A DNA stretch of 64,000 nucleotides from Paenibacillus senegalimassiliensis (lineage in GTDB: Bacteria; Bacillota; Bacilli; Paenibacillales; Paenibacillaceae). Shown here piece by piece: positions 41,499-50,683 of the stretch. The stretch is from positions 682,001 through 746,000 of the forward strand of contig NZ_LN909046.1 in the NCBI RefSeq assembly GCF_001486585.1, read 5' to 3'. A program made the position numbers and the translations under genes. A model generated the notes under the pieces. It was not told where the DNA came from. It saw only the letters and a program-made list of their open reading frames with translations, and ran no database searches. Positions within the stretch are counted from its first letter, which is position 1, and the number at the start of each line of letters is the position of its first letter.

Positions 41499-43548
41499 GT
41501 CGCATCCTACGCGGATGCGTGGATTGAAATAATGACCCACTTATGAGCCAGATCCACACGCTTGTCGCATCCTACGCGGATGCGTGGATTGAAATCTCTC
41601 CGTTGACCTCTATCGACACAAAGGCTCGGGTCGCATCCTACGCGGATGCGTGGATTGAAATTTCATTGCGCATCGTGTTAAGGGATTGTTCGAATGTCGC
41701 ATCCTACGCGGATGCGTGGATTGAAATTAGTCCTTTGAACAAAGCGACTGTACCAGCAATGGTCGCATCCTACGCGGATGCGTGGATTGAAATCTACTGC
41801 CACTCCCGGCACCATCCGTCCCGGATAACGTCGCATCCTACGCGGATGCGTGGATTGAAATTTGATTCGCTTGGTTTTTATCTATTGAAATAGGAGTCGC
41901 ATCCTACGCGGATGCGTGGATTGAAATGCTGAACTGCCTAGAGGGCTGCATGGCTATCATAGTCGCATCCTACGCGGATGCGTGGATTGAAATTTCGTGT
42001 TTTTCAGGTGTTCATTGACAAACCACATGTCGCATCCTACGCGGATGCGTGGATTGAAATATCGTCAAGGAAATTGTTTTGACATCTCCTTGATGTCGCA
42101 TCCTACGCGGATGCGTGGATTGAAATCCCACTTGTACTAGCCATATTTTTTGGACTTTTTGACGTCGCATCCTACGCGGATGCGTGGATTGAAATTTTTC
42201 TTGAGCCAATACTTGATACATTTGTTTGTGTCGCATCCTACGCGGATGCGTGGATTGAAATATGCTCCAACTCCAATCCCCGTCTAATGCGGTCATAGTC
42301 GCATCCTACGCGGATGCGTGGATTGAAATATCGGGGTGATGTCACCGAAGTTTTGTTGTAATTCGGGTCGCATCCTACGCGGATGCGTGGATTGAAATTG
42401 ATAATTCGGAGTCAACAACCAATACCGACAGTGTCGCATCCTACGCGGATGCGTGGATTGAAATAATTTCCTCCGGCGTTAGCATGTCCAGCACCATAAC
42501 GTCGCATCCTACGCGGATGCGTGGATTGAAATTGAAGGGCGTCGTCCCCATCGACAGCGAAGCGGCCGTCGCATCCTACGCGGATGCGTGGATTGAAATA
42601 CCGCATCTTTACCCAAGGCCAGCTCCAGCACTTCGTCGCATCCTACATGGGATGCGTGGATTGAAATAGGAAGGTGGCACAAATGAAATGGACATGAGTA
42701 GTCGCATCCTACATGGGATGCGTGGATTGAAATCCCCAAATACAAAACTACATCAGCGCTCATTTCATCGTCGCATCCTACATGGGATGCGTGGATTGAA
42801 ATAAACTAAATTTGTATGGGGAACAGCTCGCCCTACCTGTCGCATCCTACATGGGATGCGTGGATTGAAATCATCGTGTAGAACGGCTCATCTGGAGCCG
42901 AAACCTGTCGCATCCTACATGGGATGCGTGGATTGAAATAGCAGTAGCTGCTTTCATGCGGTCGCGCTCGATCTGGTCGCATCCTACGCGGATGCGTGGA
43001 TTGAAATATCCCGCAATCTGCCCAGTCTAGTGGAAGCGTTCGTCGCATCTTACGCGGATGCGTGGATTGAAATGGATGGTAAAGGGTACCGGCATCCCCC
43101 CGGCGACCAGTCGCATCCTACGCGGATGCGTGGATTGAAATATTAACAATCCGAAACCACCGCAAGAATTGCTAAGAGTCGCATCCTACGCGGATGCGTG
43201 GATTGAAATTATCAGGGGGGACGGCGGATGAGCTTGGATGTGGTTAGTCGCATCCTACGCGGATGCGTGGATTGAAATCATGTCGCCATCCTTGAGCTTA
43301 TCGCCCATGGTGCGGTCGCATCCTACGCGGATGCGGGGATTGAAATTTTGAGAGGACTTGAGGAAAAGAGTGGGGTTAGTTGTCGCATCCTACGCGGATG
43401 CGTGGATTGAAATTGGCAGTGGGTTGCTGATTCCTCCGGGGCCTTGGTCGCATCCTACGCGGGATGCGTGGATTGAAATCGCAAAAGCGCGGTGAATCGT
43501 TGGGCGTTCTCCAGCGTCGCATCCTACACGGATGCGTTGATACAAAAT
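41499..43548 (+). CRISPR. Type I-C CRISPR array, 31 repeats, 30 spacers
   Basis: The unit repeat is 32 bases, starting GTCGCATCCTACGCGG and ending GTGGATTGAAAT. It has the I-C form GTCGC...ATTGAAAY and folds into a CGCATCC/GGATGCG stem with a 5-base loop. Spacers are 33-37 bases. Repeats 1-17 (41499-42599) are identical by eye. Repeats 18-22 (42635-42939) are 33 bases with loop TACATG. Repeats 23-29 return to consensus except single changes at 43042 (C to T in the stem, still G-U pairing) and 43315 (T to G). Repeat 30 (43447) has a 1-base loop insertion. Repeat 31 (43516-43548) is degenerate at its 3' end, marking the trailer. No cas gene lies in the window. Confidence 0.98.
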
Positions 43549-43581
43549 GAATATTATTACCCGTTAGACACCTTCTCAGGC

Positions 43582-43613
43582 ATGCAAGATTGTCTAGTGC
43601 CTCTTGCATTTTC
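43582..43613 (+). terminator. Possible terminator at the CRISPR trailer
   Basis: ATGCAAGA (43582-43589) pairs with TCTTGCAT (43602-43609) with a 12-base loop, followed by TTTCTGT. The T run is weak. It would separate array transcription from the rib leader. Confidence 0.35.
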
Positions 43614-43632
43614 TGTATCGGGATGGTAACAT
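43604..43632 (+). promoter_or_regulatory. Possible promoter of the rib operon
   Basis: TTGCAT (43604-43609), 17 bases, TAACAT (43627-43632), about 32 bases before the riboswitch begins. The elements are imperfect but the spacing and position are right. Confidence 0.35.
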
Positions 43633-43663
43633 TACCCCGAAAGCAACTAACAAAATATTTGTA

Positions 43664-43812
43664 ATCCTTCGGGGCGGGGTGCGATTCCCCACCGACGGTG
43701 ATGGCTCTTTTGAGAGCACAAGTCCGTGACCCGTATGATGCTTGAACCAAGCATGTGCGGCTGAGCCGGTGAGATTCCGGGACCGACAGTATAGTCTGGA
43801 TGGGAGAAGGAA
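43664..43812 (+). ncRNA. FMN riboswitch (RFN element)
   Basis: All conserved RFN segments occur in order: TCCTTCGGGGCGGGGTGCGA (43664 on), TTCCCCACCGACGGTGAT, AAGTCCGTGACCCG (43720 on), GAGCCGGTGAGATTCCGGGA, CCGACAGTATAGTCTGGATG and GGGAGAAGGA at the end. It binds FMN and, in Bacillota, drives premature termination of rib operon mRNA. A terminator 206 bases downstream and the ribD start fit that mode. Confidence 0.97.
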
Positions 43813-44017
43813 AACGCAAGAGATACATGGGGCTATACTGCCAGATGTATCAGGAACTAAGGGCTTTACTTGACAAAGTTCTACTTTTCACAAAGTGAGA
43901 GGTGGGCTAGTGGAGTAGTAGCTTGCTTCGTTGAATTTGTCGACGGGTCTCGTTAAGAGACAGGATTAGACAGGACAACAGCAACGCTCTTTGACTTGCG
44001 TAGGATCACTCTCATAC

Positions 44018-44049
44018 CAACCCTGCCGGATTACGGCAGGGTTGTTTTT
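44018..44049 (+). terminator. Riboswitch-controlled terminator before ribD
   Basis: CAACCCTGCCG (44018-44028), loop GATTA, CGGCAGGGTTG (44034-44044), then TTTTTG. A perfect 11-bp stem 40 bases before ribD: the expression platform of the FMN riboswitch. Confidence 0.88.
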
Positions 44050-44089
44050 GCTTGTTAGGGTTGGTAAGGAGAAAGAGGAGTGGGAACGG

Positions 44090-45199
44090 ATGAAGGTCAT
44101 TGATGACGAGTATTACATGGGCTTGGCGCTGGATATGGCTGAGCGGGCTTTGGGACAGACCGGAACGAATCCGGTCGTCGGCTCCGTGGTCGTCCAGAGT
44201 GGTGCCTTGGTCGGTCTGGGAACCCACTTGCAGCGGGGAACTCCCCATGCTGAGGTACATGCTCTGAACATGGCTGGTGCACTGGCAGAGGGAAGTACGG
44301 TCTACGTGACCCTGGAACCATGCAGTCATCAAGGACTTACACCGCCTTGTGCAGAACGCTTGATACGGGAGAAGGTGCGTCGGGTGGTTGTTGCTTGCGA
44401 AGACCCCAATCCGTTGGTTGCGGGTAAAGGGATCGATCTGCTGCGTAACCATGGCATCGAAGTTGAGGTAGGTGTGCTTCGGGAGCGGGCAGTTCGGCTG
44501 AATCGCAGGTTTATCAAGCACATTACGACGGGACTTCCGTACGTCACGATCAAAACAGCCAGCACCCTGGATGGAAAGATTGCCTCCAGGACAGGGGATA
44601 GCAAATGGATCTCGGGTGAGCGTTCCCGGGAGATCGTACACACCATGCGCCACCGCCACCAGGCAATTATGGTTGGTGCATCTACCCTGATTGCCGATGA
44701 TCCGCAGCTTACCACGCGCTTATCTGTCCCGGGATTGTCTCCAATCCGGATCATAGCGGATTCCCGACTCCGGATTCCAGAGACAGCAGCCGTGTTAAAC
44801 GATGGCAAAGCGCCTACCTGGATAATCACGACCAGCCAGGCAGAGCAGGACAAGGTAGCTCGTCTGGTGGAACGAGGGATAGAAGTCATTTTGTGCGGGG
44901 ACGGCCCTCAAGTGGACCTGAGGCTTGCATTCACCCTGCTAGGTCAGCGAGGGATTTCCTCGGTGCTGGTGGAAGGTGGCGGCCAGTTAAACGGCTCGTT
45001 GGTCGAAGAGCAATTAGTCGATGAGATTGTACTGTTCTTCGCGCCCAAGCTGGTTGGCGGCCGTGAAGCAGCTGGAAGCTTCACCTTTGATGGCTTCGAC
45101 CTGATGCAGGATGCTGTGTCCCTACGGGACATCGAAGTAGAGCAAATCGGGGATAATGTCTGTATACGTGGCATTCCGGTTTGGACGACCAAGAAGTAA
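44090..45199 (+). CDS. ribD: Bifunctional riboflavin deaminase/reductase RibD
   Basis: Deaminates and reduces the pyrimidine intermediate of riboflavin synthesis. ATG 44090 is used (GGAGAAAGAGGAG upstream); a longer upstream start would run through the riboswitch terminator. The 369-residue protein has an N-terminal cytidine-deaminase-type domain with zinc ligands in HAEVHALNMAG and CSHQGLTPPCAE, and TNPVVGSVVV. A C-terminal reductase domain follows (KTASTLDGKIASRTGDSKWI, IMVGASTLIADDPQLT, VEGGGQLNGSLVEE). It is the first gene of ribD-ribE-ribBA-ribH. Confidence 0.96.
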   Translation: MKVIDDEYYMGLALDMAERALGQTGTNPVVGSVVVQSGALVGLGTHLQRGTPHAEVHALNMAGALAEGSTVYVTLEPCSHQGLTPPCAERLIREKVRRVVVACEDPNPLVAGKGIDLLRNHGIEVEVGVLRERAVRLNRRFIKHITTGLPYVTIKTASTLDGKIASRTGDSKWISGERSREIVHTMRHRHQAIMVGASTLIADDPQLTTRLSVPGLSPIRIIADSRLRIPETAAVLNDGKAPTWIITTSQAEQDKVARLVERGIEVILCGDGPQVDLRLAFTLLGQRGISSVLVEGGGQLNGSLVEEQLVDEIVLFFAPKLVGGREAAGSFTFDGFDLMQDAVSLRDIEVEQIGDNVCIRGIPVWTTKK

Positions 45200-45214
45200 G
45201 GGAGGGAATGCTTG

Positions 45215-45895
45215 ATGTTTACGGGACTCGTAGAAGAGGTCGGAACGATGAAATCAATTAACCGCCAGGGTGAAGCGATGTTGCTGGGCATTTCCGCAAC
45301 CGTGATTACGGAAGGGATGAAGCTGGGCGATAGCATATCTGTTAATGGCGTATGCTTGACGGCTACCTCCTTTGACACAACTTCTTTCACTGTAGATGTG
45401 ATGCCGCAAACTTACCGTAATACGAATCTAAAGGATTTGAAGCCGGGAAGTCGGGTCAATCTGGAGCGGGCCATGGCAGCGGGGGGCCGTTTCGGCGGTC
45501 ATATCGTCCAGGGGCATGCTGACGGAACGGGAACGATTCGTAGCATTACCCGAGACCAGAATGCAGTGGTGTATGAGATCAAGCCTAGTAAGTCTTCCTT
45601 GTTCAAATACATCATTCCCAAGGGCTCCATTACGGTGGATGGCATAAGTCTGACCGTGGTGGAGGCAACAGGCGGGAGTTTTACTATCTCCATTATCCCG
45701 CATACGCTAGCTCAAACGGTGTTAGCCTTCAAAAAGGCCGGGGACACGGTGAACCTGGAATGCGACATTCTGGGTAAATACGTGGAACATATGCTGCGAT
45801 TTGGCCAAGTGTCGGAGAGCGAAGCGGAGCAGGACGGAGAGAAGAAGACCGAAGGCATTGACTTGTCGTTCCTGGCAGCCAATGGCTTCATGTAA
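45215..45895 (+). CDS. ribE: Riboflavin synthase alpha chain
   Basis: Dismutates two 6,7-dimethyl-8-ribityllumazine molecules to riboflavin. ATG 45215 (MFTGLVEEVG, the invariant N-terminus) is preferred over TTG 45212; GGGAGGGAA is upstream. The 226-residue protein has the two lumazine-binding barrel repeats: GDSISVNGVCLTAT with MPQTYRNTNL in the first, and FGGHIVQGHADGTGTI, KGSITVDGISLTV and IIPHTLAQT in the second. The C-terminal 25 residues (SEAEQDGEKKTEGID) are acidic and extend beyond the usual fold. Confidence 0.96.
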   Translation: MFTGLVEEVGTMKSINRQGEAMLLGISATVITEGMKLGDSISVNGVCLTATSFDTTSFTVDVMPQTYRNTNLKDLKPGSRVNLERAMAAGGRFGGHIVQGHADGTGTIRSITRDQNAVVYEIKPSKSSLFKYIIPKGSITVDGISLTVVEATGGSFTISIIPHTLAQTVLAFKKAGDTVNLECDILGKYVEHMLRFGQVSESEAEQDGEKKTEGIDLSFLAANGFM

Positions 45896-45976
45896 AGATT
45901 TAACCCAGGTGTGGTGAGCGGTAGCCTTAGGCGACTAGTGTTCATCTCACTTATGAAAATATAGGAGGGGACCGCC

Positions 45977-47215
45977 ATGAGCGATATTAAATTGGACCGC
46001 GTTGAAGAAGCCATTTATGATCTGATGCGGGGGAAGGTTATCATCGTTGTGGACGATGAGGATCGGGAGAATGAAGGAGATTTTATTGCGTTAGCTGAAA
46101 AGGCGACGCCTGAGGTTATTAATTTCATGATTACACAAGGGCGGGGTCTGGTATGCCTTCCGATTACGTCCGAACGGGCAGAGGAACTGGACTTGCAGCC
46201 GATGGTGGCTCAGAACACGGACAATCATGGCACGGCCTTTACCGTATCTATTGACCATAAGGATACAACCACGGGAATATCGGCATATGAGCGTTCTTTG
46301 ACGGTGCAAGCCATCATGGACCCTAAGGCCAAGCCGTCGGATTTCCGGCGTCCGGGTCATATGTTCCCGTTGATTGCCAAGAAGGGTGGCGTGCTGCGGC
46401 GTGCTGGCCATACCGAAGCGGCTGTAGATTTGGCCCGCATGTGTGGAGCTTACCCTGCCGGAGTTATTTGCGAAGTGGTCAAGGAAGACGGAACCATGGC
46501 CCGATTGCCGGATTTGGTCGAGCTTGCCAAGACATTTGACCTGAAGCTGATCAGTGTCAAGGATATGATTCACTATCGGAACGAGAAGGAGAAGCTGGTG
46601 AACCGCGAGGTTGAGGTTCGGATGCCAACCGATTACGGCGAATTCCGTGCAGTAGCCTATACGAATGATGTGGATACGAAGGAGCATCTGGCCTTGGTGA
46701 AAGGCGACATTAGCGGTGACGAGCCGGTTCTGGTACGGGTGCATTCGGAATGCCTGACCGGGGATGTATTCCACTCCCACCGTTGCGACTGTGGTCCTCA
46801 ATTTGAAGCTGCCTTGCGTCAAATTGAAGAGGCAGGCAGAGGAATACTGCTGTATATGCGGCAAGAGGGTCGAGGCATCGGGCTGATCAACAAGCTCCGA
46901 GCTTACAAGCTGCAGGAGCAGGGATTAGACACGGTGGATGCCAACCTCAAGCTCGGCTTCCCGGCGGATTTGCGTGAATATGGCATCGGGGCGCAGATAT
47001 TAAAGGATTTGGGTGTTCGCCAGATTCGTTTGATGACCAATAACCCACGCAAAATCAAAGGCTTGGAGGGCTACGGCCTGGAAGTTGTTGAACGCGTGCC
47101 GATTCAAATGCAGGAAAACGAAGACAATACCAAGTACCTGCATACAAAGCAAGCCAAGATGGGCCATTTGCTTCAATTCGATGATTTGGAGCAAGACGAG
47201 TCCTCCCAAATTTAG
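45977..47215 (+). CDS. ribBA: Bifunctional DHBP synthase / GTP cyclohydrolase II RibBA
   Basis: Starts both arms of riboflavin synthesis. The N-terminal domain (about 1-200) makes 3,4-dihydroxy-2-butanone 4-phosphate and shows [63 protein letters not shown]. The C-terminal domain (about 205-400) opens [24 protein letters not shown] (zinc cysteines), [44 protein letters not shown]. 412 residues, ATG with TAGGAGGGG upstream. Both active sites look complete. Confidence 0.97.
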   Translation: MSDIKLDRVEEAIYDLMRGKVIIVVDDEDRENEGDFIALAEKATPEVINFMITQGRGLVCLPITSERAEELDLQPMVAQNTDNHGTAFTVSIDHKDTTTGISAYERSLTVQAIMDPKAKPSDFRRPGHMFPLIAKKGGVLRRAGHTEAAVDLARMCGAYPAGVICEVVKEDGTMARLPDLVELAKTFDLKLISVKDMIHYRNEKEKLVNREVEVRMPTDYGEFRAVAYTNDVDTKEHLALVKGDISGDEPVLVRVHSECLTGDVFHSHRCDCGPQFEAALRQIEEAGRGILLYMRQEGRGIGLINKLRAYKLQEQGLDTVDANLKLGFPADLREYGIGAQILKDLGVRQIRLMTNNPRKIKGLEGYGLEVVERVPIQMQENEDNTKYLHTKQAKMGHLLQFDDLEQDESSQI

Positions 47216-47257
47216 TAGCTTAATTATAATTTTATATACAGAAAGGTATGATGAGAG

Positions 47258-47725
47258 ATGGCAAACGTATTTGAGGGACATTTAGTATCCGAAGGATTAA
47301 ATTATGCAATTGTTGTAGGGAGATTCAACGAATTTATTACCAGTAAATTACTGTCCGGTGCTCTGGATGCTTTGAAGCGTCATGGGGCGAAGGAAGAGGA
47401 GATTAATGTAGCTTGGGTTCCGGGAGCCTTTGAAATTCCGTTCGCAGCACAAAAATTGGCCGAGAGTGGCAAATACGATGCGGTCATTACCCTAGGAACA
47501 GTCATTCGTGGTTCAACAACTCATTATGATTATGTCTGCAACGAGGTTGCCAAGGGTGTGGCTGCCGTAGGCTTGAAGACTGGCGTGCCTACCATCTTTG
47601 GCGTAGTGACTACCGAGAACATTGAGCAGGCGATTGAACGTGCCGGCACCAAAGCCGGTAACAAAGGCTGGGACGCAGCGATGGCGGCTATTGAAATGGC
47701 CAACTTGACGAATCAACTGAAATAA
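47258..47725 (+). CDS. ribH: 6,7-Dimethyl-8-ribityllumazine synthase
   Basis: Joins the RibD/phosphatase product with the RibBA product to form lumazine; it assembles as a 60-mer around RibE in B. subtilis. The 155-residue protein has [17 protein letters not shown], the substrate-binding [37 protein letters not shown] with the catalytic His, [22 protein letters not shown] and [13 protein letters not shown]. It is the last gene of the operon, closed by a strong terminator. Confidence 0.97.
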   Translation: MANVFEGHLVSEGLNYAIVVGRFNEFITSKLLSGALDALKRHGAKEEEINVAWVPGAFEIPFAAQKLAESGKYDAVITLGTVIRGSTTHYDYVCNEVAKGVAAVGLKTGVPTIFGVVTTENIEQAIERAGTKAGNKGWDAAMAAIEMANLTNQLK

Positions 47726-47737
47726 TGCTTACTTGAA

Positions 47738-47772
47738 TGTAGTGTCCGATTTCAGGGCACTACATTTTTTTT
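47738..47772 (+). terminator. Terminator of the rib operon
   Basis: TGTAGTGTCC (47738-47747) pairs with GGGCACTACA (47755-47764), one G-U pair, followed by eight T. Confidence 0.88.
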
Positions 47773-47882
47773 GCGTAAATGATCCCCCTGGGTGAAGGTG
47801 TAAACAATCGCATCTTTTGCAACTACGTTTTTTAAGGTAAAATTAGTTACATATATGTTTGGTTATGGGTGGAGGATGTTCA

Positions 47883-48680
47883 TTGACGACAGTAACGTAC
47901 AAGCTGGAAACCTTCGAGGGTCCACTTGATTTATTATTGCATCTCATTGATAAAGCGGAGATTAATATCAATGAAATCTCCATCAGTGAGATCACGGACC
48001 AGTATCTCGAATATTTGCATGACATGCAGGAGCTTGAGCTGGAGGTGACCAGTGAATTTCTGGTCATGGCAGCAACGCTGCTGTCCATCAAGAGCAAACA
48101 ATTGCTGCCCAAGCCACCTGTCATTGAACTCGACAATGAATTCGATTATTTGCTGGAGGATGAGGAGGACCCGAGGGACGAACTCATTCGTAAGCTGATT
48201 GAATATCGCAAATATAAAGGCATCGCCGAGCATCTTCATGAACGTGAATGGGAACGCAGCTTAATCTTCTCCAAGGAGCCTGATGATTTAACGCCATTTA
48301 TGCCGGAGGTACAGGAGAATCCGGTGAAGGGGCTGCATGCGGGCGATTTGATCGCTGTATTTCAGAAAGCATTGCGTAGGGCATCCAAGCGCAACACGGT
48401 AGCACGTATACACCGAGACGAGATTTCGGTCAAGGACCGGATTAAAGATGTTGTCTCAGCACTGGAGCAATCAGGCAAGGGTGGCAGACTGTTGTTCTCC
48501 AAGCTGCTGCATCCGCAGATGTATCGGCATGAGATCGTGGTTACTTTTTTAGCCGTGCTGGAGTTAATGAAGATGAAACAGATTGTTTGCTTCCAGAACA
48601 AGCTGTTTGACGATATTGTCATGGAGTGGAGAGGGGAAGGAAAGACTGATGAATTTCAAGGAATTGAAATCGATTATTGA
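47883..48680 (+). CDS. scpA: Segregation and condensation protein A
   Basis: Kleisin subunit that bridges the SMC heads and binds ScpB in the bacterial condensin. TTG 47883 is chosen because GGAGG lies 7 bases upstream and the protein then begins TTVTYKLETFEGPLDLLLHLI, the usual kleisin N-terminus. The 265-residue protein shows INEISISEITDQYLEYL, LEVTSEFLVMAATLLSIKSKQLLP, RDELIRKLIEYRKYK and a C-terminal winged helix (VVTFLAVLELMKMKQIVCFQ). It overlaps scpB by 32 bases. Confidence 0.96.
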   Translation: MTTVTYKLETFEGPLDLLLHLIDKAEININEISISEITDQYLEYLHDMQELELEVTSEFLVMAATLLSIKSKQLLPKPPVIELDNEFDYLLEDEEDPRDELIRKLIEYRKYKGIAEHLHEREWERSLIFSKEPDDLTPFMPEVQENPVKGLHAGDLIAVFQKALRRASKRNTVARIHRDEISVKDRIKDVVSALEQSGKGGRLLFSKLLHPQMYRHEIVVTFLAVLELMKMKQIVCFQNKLFDDIVMEWRGEGKTDEFQGIEIDY

Positions 48681-49293
48681 GGGGCTGTTGTTTCTGGCCG
48701 GAGAGGAGGGCCTAAGTCTTAAGCAACTGGCTGAAGTCACGGAGCAACGTCAGGATGTGATCACGGATGCACTGCTGGATATGAAGAATTCCTTCAAACG
48801 GACCGGTCGGGGATTGCAAATTGTTCAGATTGCTGGTCACTACCAGCTAGCAACGTTACCGGATCATGCGCCATATTTTGAACGGCTGGCTTACTCACCA
48901 TCCAGATCCTCCTTATCTCAAGCGGCATTAGAGACCTTGTCCATCGTGGCTTATCGCCAGCCGATTACCCGGGTAGAGATTGAAGAAATTCGCGGGGTCA
49001 AATCGGAACGCGCCATTCATTCTCTGGTTAATAAGGATTTGATTGAGGAGGTTGGTCGGGCTGAAGCGATTGGTCGGCCCATTTTGTACGGAACCACGAA
49101 GGCTTTTCTGGATTATTTCGGCCTAGCGGGGCTTAAGGACTTGCCTGATCTGGCTGACTATGAGAGTACCGACCAGCTTGAAGAAGAGACTCAATTGCTC
49201 TTCCAGAAGCTGGAGGAACAGCAGCTAACGTTCGACGATGTTGATGAGGAGACGCAGCCGCTGCCAGAGGAATTGGAGAAAATTGAAAATTAA
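48649..49293 (+). CDS. scpB: Segregation and condensation protein B
   Basis: Dimeric winged-helix partner of ScpA in the SMC complex. ATG 48649 (GGGGAAGGAAAG upstream) begins NFKELKSIIEGLLFLAGEEGL as in other ScpB proteins; the longer frame inside scpA has no site. 214 residues. The second winged helix shows LSQAALETLSIVAYRQPITRVEIEEIRG and RAEAIGRPILYGTTKAFLDYFGL is complete. The acidic C-terminal tail (EETQLLFQKLEEQ, DVDEETQPLPEEL) is longer than in B. subtilis. Confidence 0.96.
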   Translation: MNFKELKSIIEGLLFLAGEEGLSLKQLAEVTEQRQDVITDALLDMKNSFKRTGRGLQIVQIAGHYQLATLPDHAPYFERLAYSPSRSSLSQAALETLSIVAYRQPITRVEIEEIRGVKSERAIHSLVNKDLIEEVGRAEAIGRPILYGTTKAFLDYFGLAGLKDLPDLADYESTDQLEEETQLLFQKLEEQQLTFDDVDEETQPLPEELEKIEN

Positions 49294-49303
49294 ATTCGCT
49301 AAG

Positions 49304-49353
49304 CTGTCTCACTTCTTCCTGACCGTTCGGTCAGCAGGATGAGGCAGTTTTTT
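49304..49353 (+). terminator. Terminator after scpB
   Basis: A stem of about 19 bp with minor mismatches (CTGTCTCAC...CCTGACC, GTTC loop, GGTCAG...GATGAGGCAG) is followed by TTTTTT. Confidence 0.85.
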
Positions 49354-49423
49354 GCATTTTTTCCTATTGGGCAAGCCATACTATACGGGAGCATTTTATT
49401 TGATAGGTATGGAGGGCTTTCCC

Positions 49424-50107
49424 GTGTGGATTTGGCTCGGAGGCATCCTGATCCTGCTGCTGATTCTGGCTGCTTTGATTTTGCTGTCTACCATTACGAT
49501 TCATTTGACGATGAGGAAGCAGAACAAGGATGACCTGATTCTGTTCGATATTTACTTGTTGTACGGACTTGTCCATATCCATTATCAGGTTCCCTCCATT
49601 CGACTCAAAAATTGGAAGGAAGGCCTGCAAATCGAGCGGGACCGTCCGGAGAATATTTTGCAGCAAAATTCTTCGAGCACCAAACCGAAGGTGAATCGGG
49701 AGAAAGTGGAAAAATGGATGGATGAGGTTCAGCGGGTGCTTGAGGCGACCAAAGGCTTTCGCGTTTGGATCAAGACTACGCTCAGGCATATTACCTTCCA
49801 TAAGCTGGAATGGTCTACCAATATTGGCTTGCAGGACGCAGCCCATACCGCTACCTTGACCGGGGCCTTGTGGGGCGTCAAGGCCACTCTGATTGGTTGG
49901 CTAACCTGCTATATTTCATTAAAGCAACGTCCCAAGCTATTTGTTGTTCCCGTGTTTGACCGTGCGCCGTTATTTTCCACGGAAGTCCGTTGCATAGCGC
50001 AAATTCGCTGCGGTTATGCTATATATGCTGGACTATTGCTTGGAGTTCGCGTGTTAAAAGTGAAGGGAGGAGTGAAGAAATGGCTGACCATCCTATTCAA
50101 GGGCTAA
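49424..50107 (+). CDS. DUF2953 membrane protein (YtfI-like)
   Basis: A sporulation-associated membrane protein of unknown function. GTG 49424 is chosen: GGAGGG lies 7 bases upstream and the protein starts WIWLGGILILLLILAALILL, an N-terminal anchor. Earlier in-frame starts (49352, 49409) overlap the terminator or the ribosome site. 227 residues. The soluble part has the DUF2953 pattern (DLILFDIYLLYGLVHIHYQVPSI in part; LEWSTNIGLQDAAHTATLTG, then GALWG). A second hydrophobic stretch is near the C-terminus. The end overlaps ytfJ by 28 bases, matching the ytfI-ytfJ pair of B. subtilis. Confidence 0.8.
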   Translation: MWIWLGGILILLLILAALILLSTITIHLTMRKQNKDDLILFDIYLLYGLVHIHYQVPSIRLKNWKEGLQIERDRPENILQQNSSSTKPKVNREKVEKWMDEVQRVLEATKGFRVWIKTTLRHITFHKLEWSTNIGLQDAAHTATLTGALWGVKATLIGWLTCYISLKQRPKLFVVPVFDRAPLFSTEVRCIAQIRCGYAIYAGLLLGVRVLKVKGGVKKWLTILFKG

Positions 50108-50553
50108 TGCAAACGGCTATGGAGAACATCAAGGATATGGTTGACGTCAACACCATTGTTGGCGAGCCGGTGGAAACGCCGGACGGTAGTGTTATTCTGC
50201 CAATCAGCCGTGTTGGCTTCGGATTTGCTGCCGGTGGTAGCGATTTTAACATTGATGACGGACATGAAAAGCGTACCTCTGGCTCGTCTACAGAGGAACA
50301 CCGTGCATCCAGACCTTTTGGTGGTGGTAGCGGCGGCGGGGTCTCAATTAATCCGATTGCGTTCCTTGTTGTCGGCAAGCCGGGAGTACACATCGTACCT
50401 CTGGATAATCAGACCCATCTCGTAGAGAAAATTATCGATGCGGTTCCTGGGGTAATCGACAGAATTCAATCCATGTTCCCGGGCGAACATCATGTGCATG
50501 TAGCCTCGTCCGTAGATCATGAGCCGGGCGAGCCGTCAGGGCCGATCATTTAA
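50080..50553 (+). CDS. ytfJ: Sporulation protein YtfJ (GerW family)
   Basis: GerW-family protein of 157 residues, made in the forespore in B. subtilis and needed for proper spore germination; biochemical role unknown. ATG 50080 has GGGAGG 9 bases upstream. Conserved features: HPIQGLMQTAMENIKDMVDVN, TIVGEPVETPDGSVILPISRVGFGFAAGG in part, a Gly/Ser-rich loop (RPFGGGSGGGVSINPIAFLV) and VHIVPLD. The central acidic/Ser region (DDGHEKRTSGSSTEEH) is likely disordered. It is coupled to the DUF2953 gene by overlap. Confidence 0.92.
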   Translation: MADHPIQGLMQTAMENIKDMVDVNTIVGEPVETPDGSVILPISRVGFGFAAGGSDFNIDDGHEKRTSGSSTEEHRASRPFGGGSGGGVSINPIAFLVVGKPGVHIVPLDNQTHLVEKIIDAVPGVIDRIQSMFPGEHHVHVASSVDHEPGEPSGPII

Positions 50554-50580
50554 CAGATCTGCTATTCAGGTATATGTACC

Positions 50581-50615
50581 GATCCCTTCCGGTTGACCGG
50601 GAGGGGTCTTTTTTT
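50581..50615 (+). terminator. Terminator after ytfJ
   Basis: GATCCCTTCCGG (50581-50592) pairs with CCGGGAGGGGTC (50597-50608) with G-U pairs and a TTGA loop, followed by seven T. Confidence 0.88.
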
Positions 50616-50622
50616 GAGTGGG

Positions 50623-50651
50623 ACATACTCCCTTTTGCCACCGCATATAAG
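50623..50651 (+). promoter_or_regulatory. dacB: Sigma-E promoter of dacB
   Basis: ACATACT (50623-50629), 14 bases, CATATAAG (50644-50651), 33 bases before dacB. It matches 5 of 7 and 6 of 8 positions of the mother-cell sigma-E consensus (KMATATT, CATACAHT) with correct spacing. dacB-spmA-spmB is sigma-E-controlled in B. subtilis. Confidence 0.55.
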
Positions 50652-50683
50652 TTATATAAGTACTCTACCGGAGGAATTTACTT

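Noticed and set aside
41543..41893. Open frame encoding a repeated VASYADAWIEI peptide
   Set aside because: It is simply the CRISPR repeat translated; the frame follows the 32-base unit. The - strand frames reading FQSTHPRRMR and FNPRIRVGCD have the same origin.
41531..43515. Spacers matching genes in this window, including the phage tail gene
   Set aside because: No match noticed by eye for several spacers compared with 11242-14268; not an exhaustive search, so no claim is made.
46091..46864. 257-codon frame on the - strand
   Set aside because: Antisense shadow of ribBA, which has both active sites intact on the + strand.
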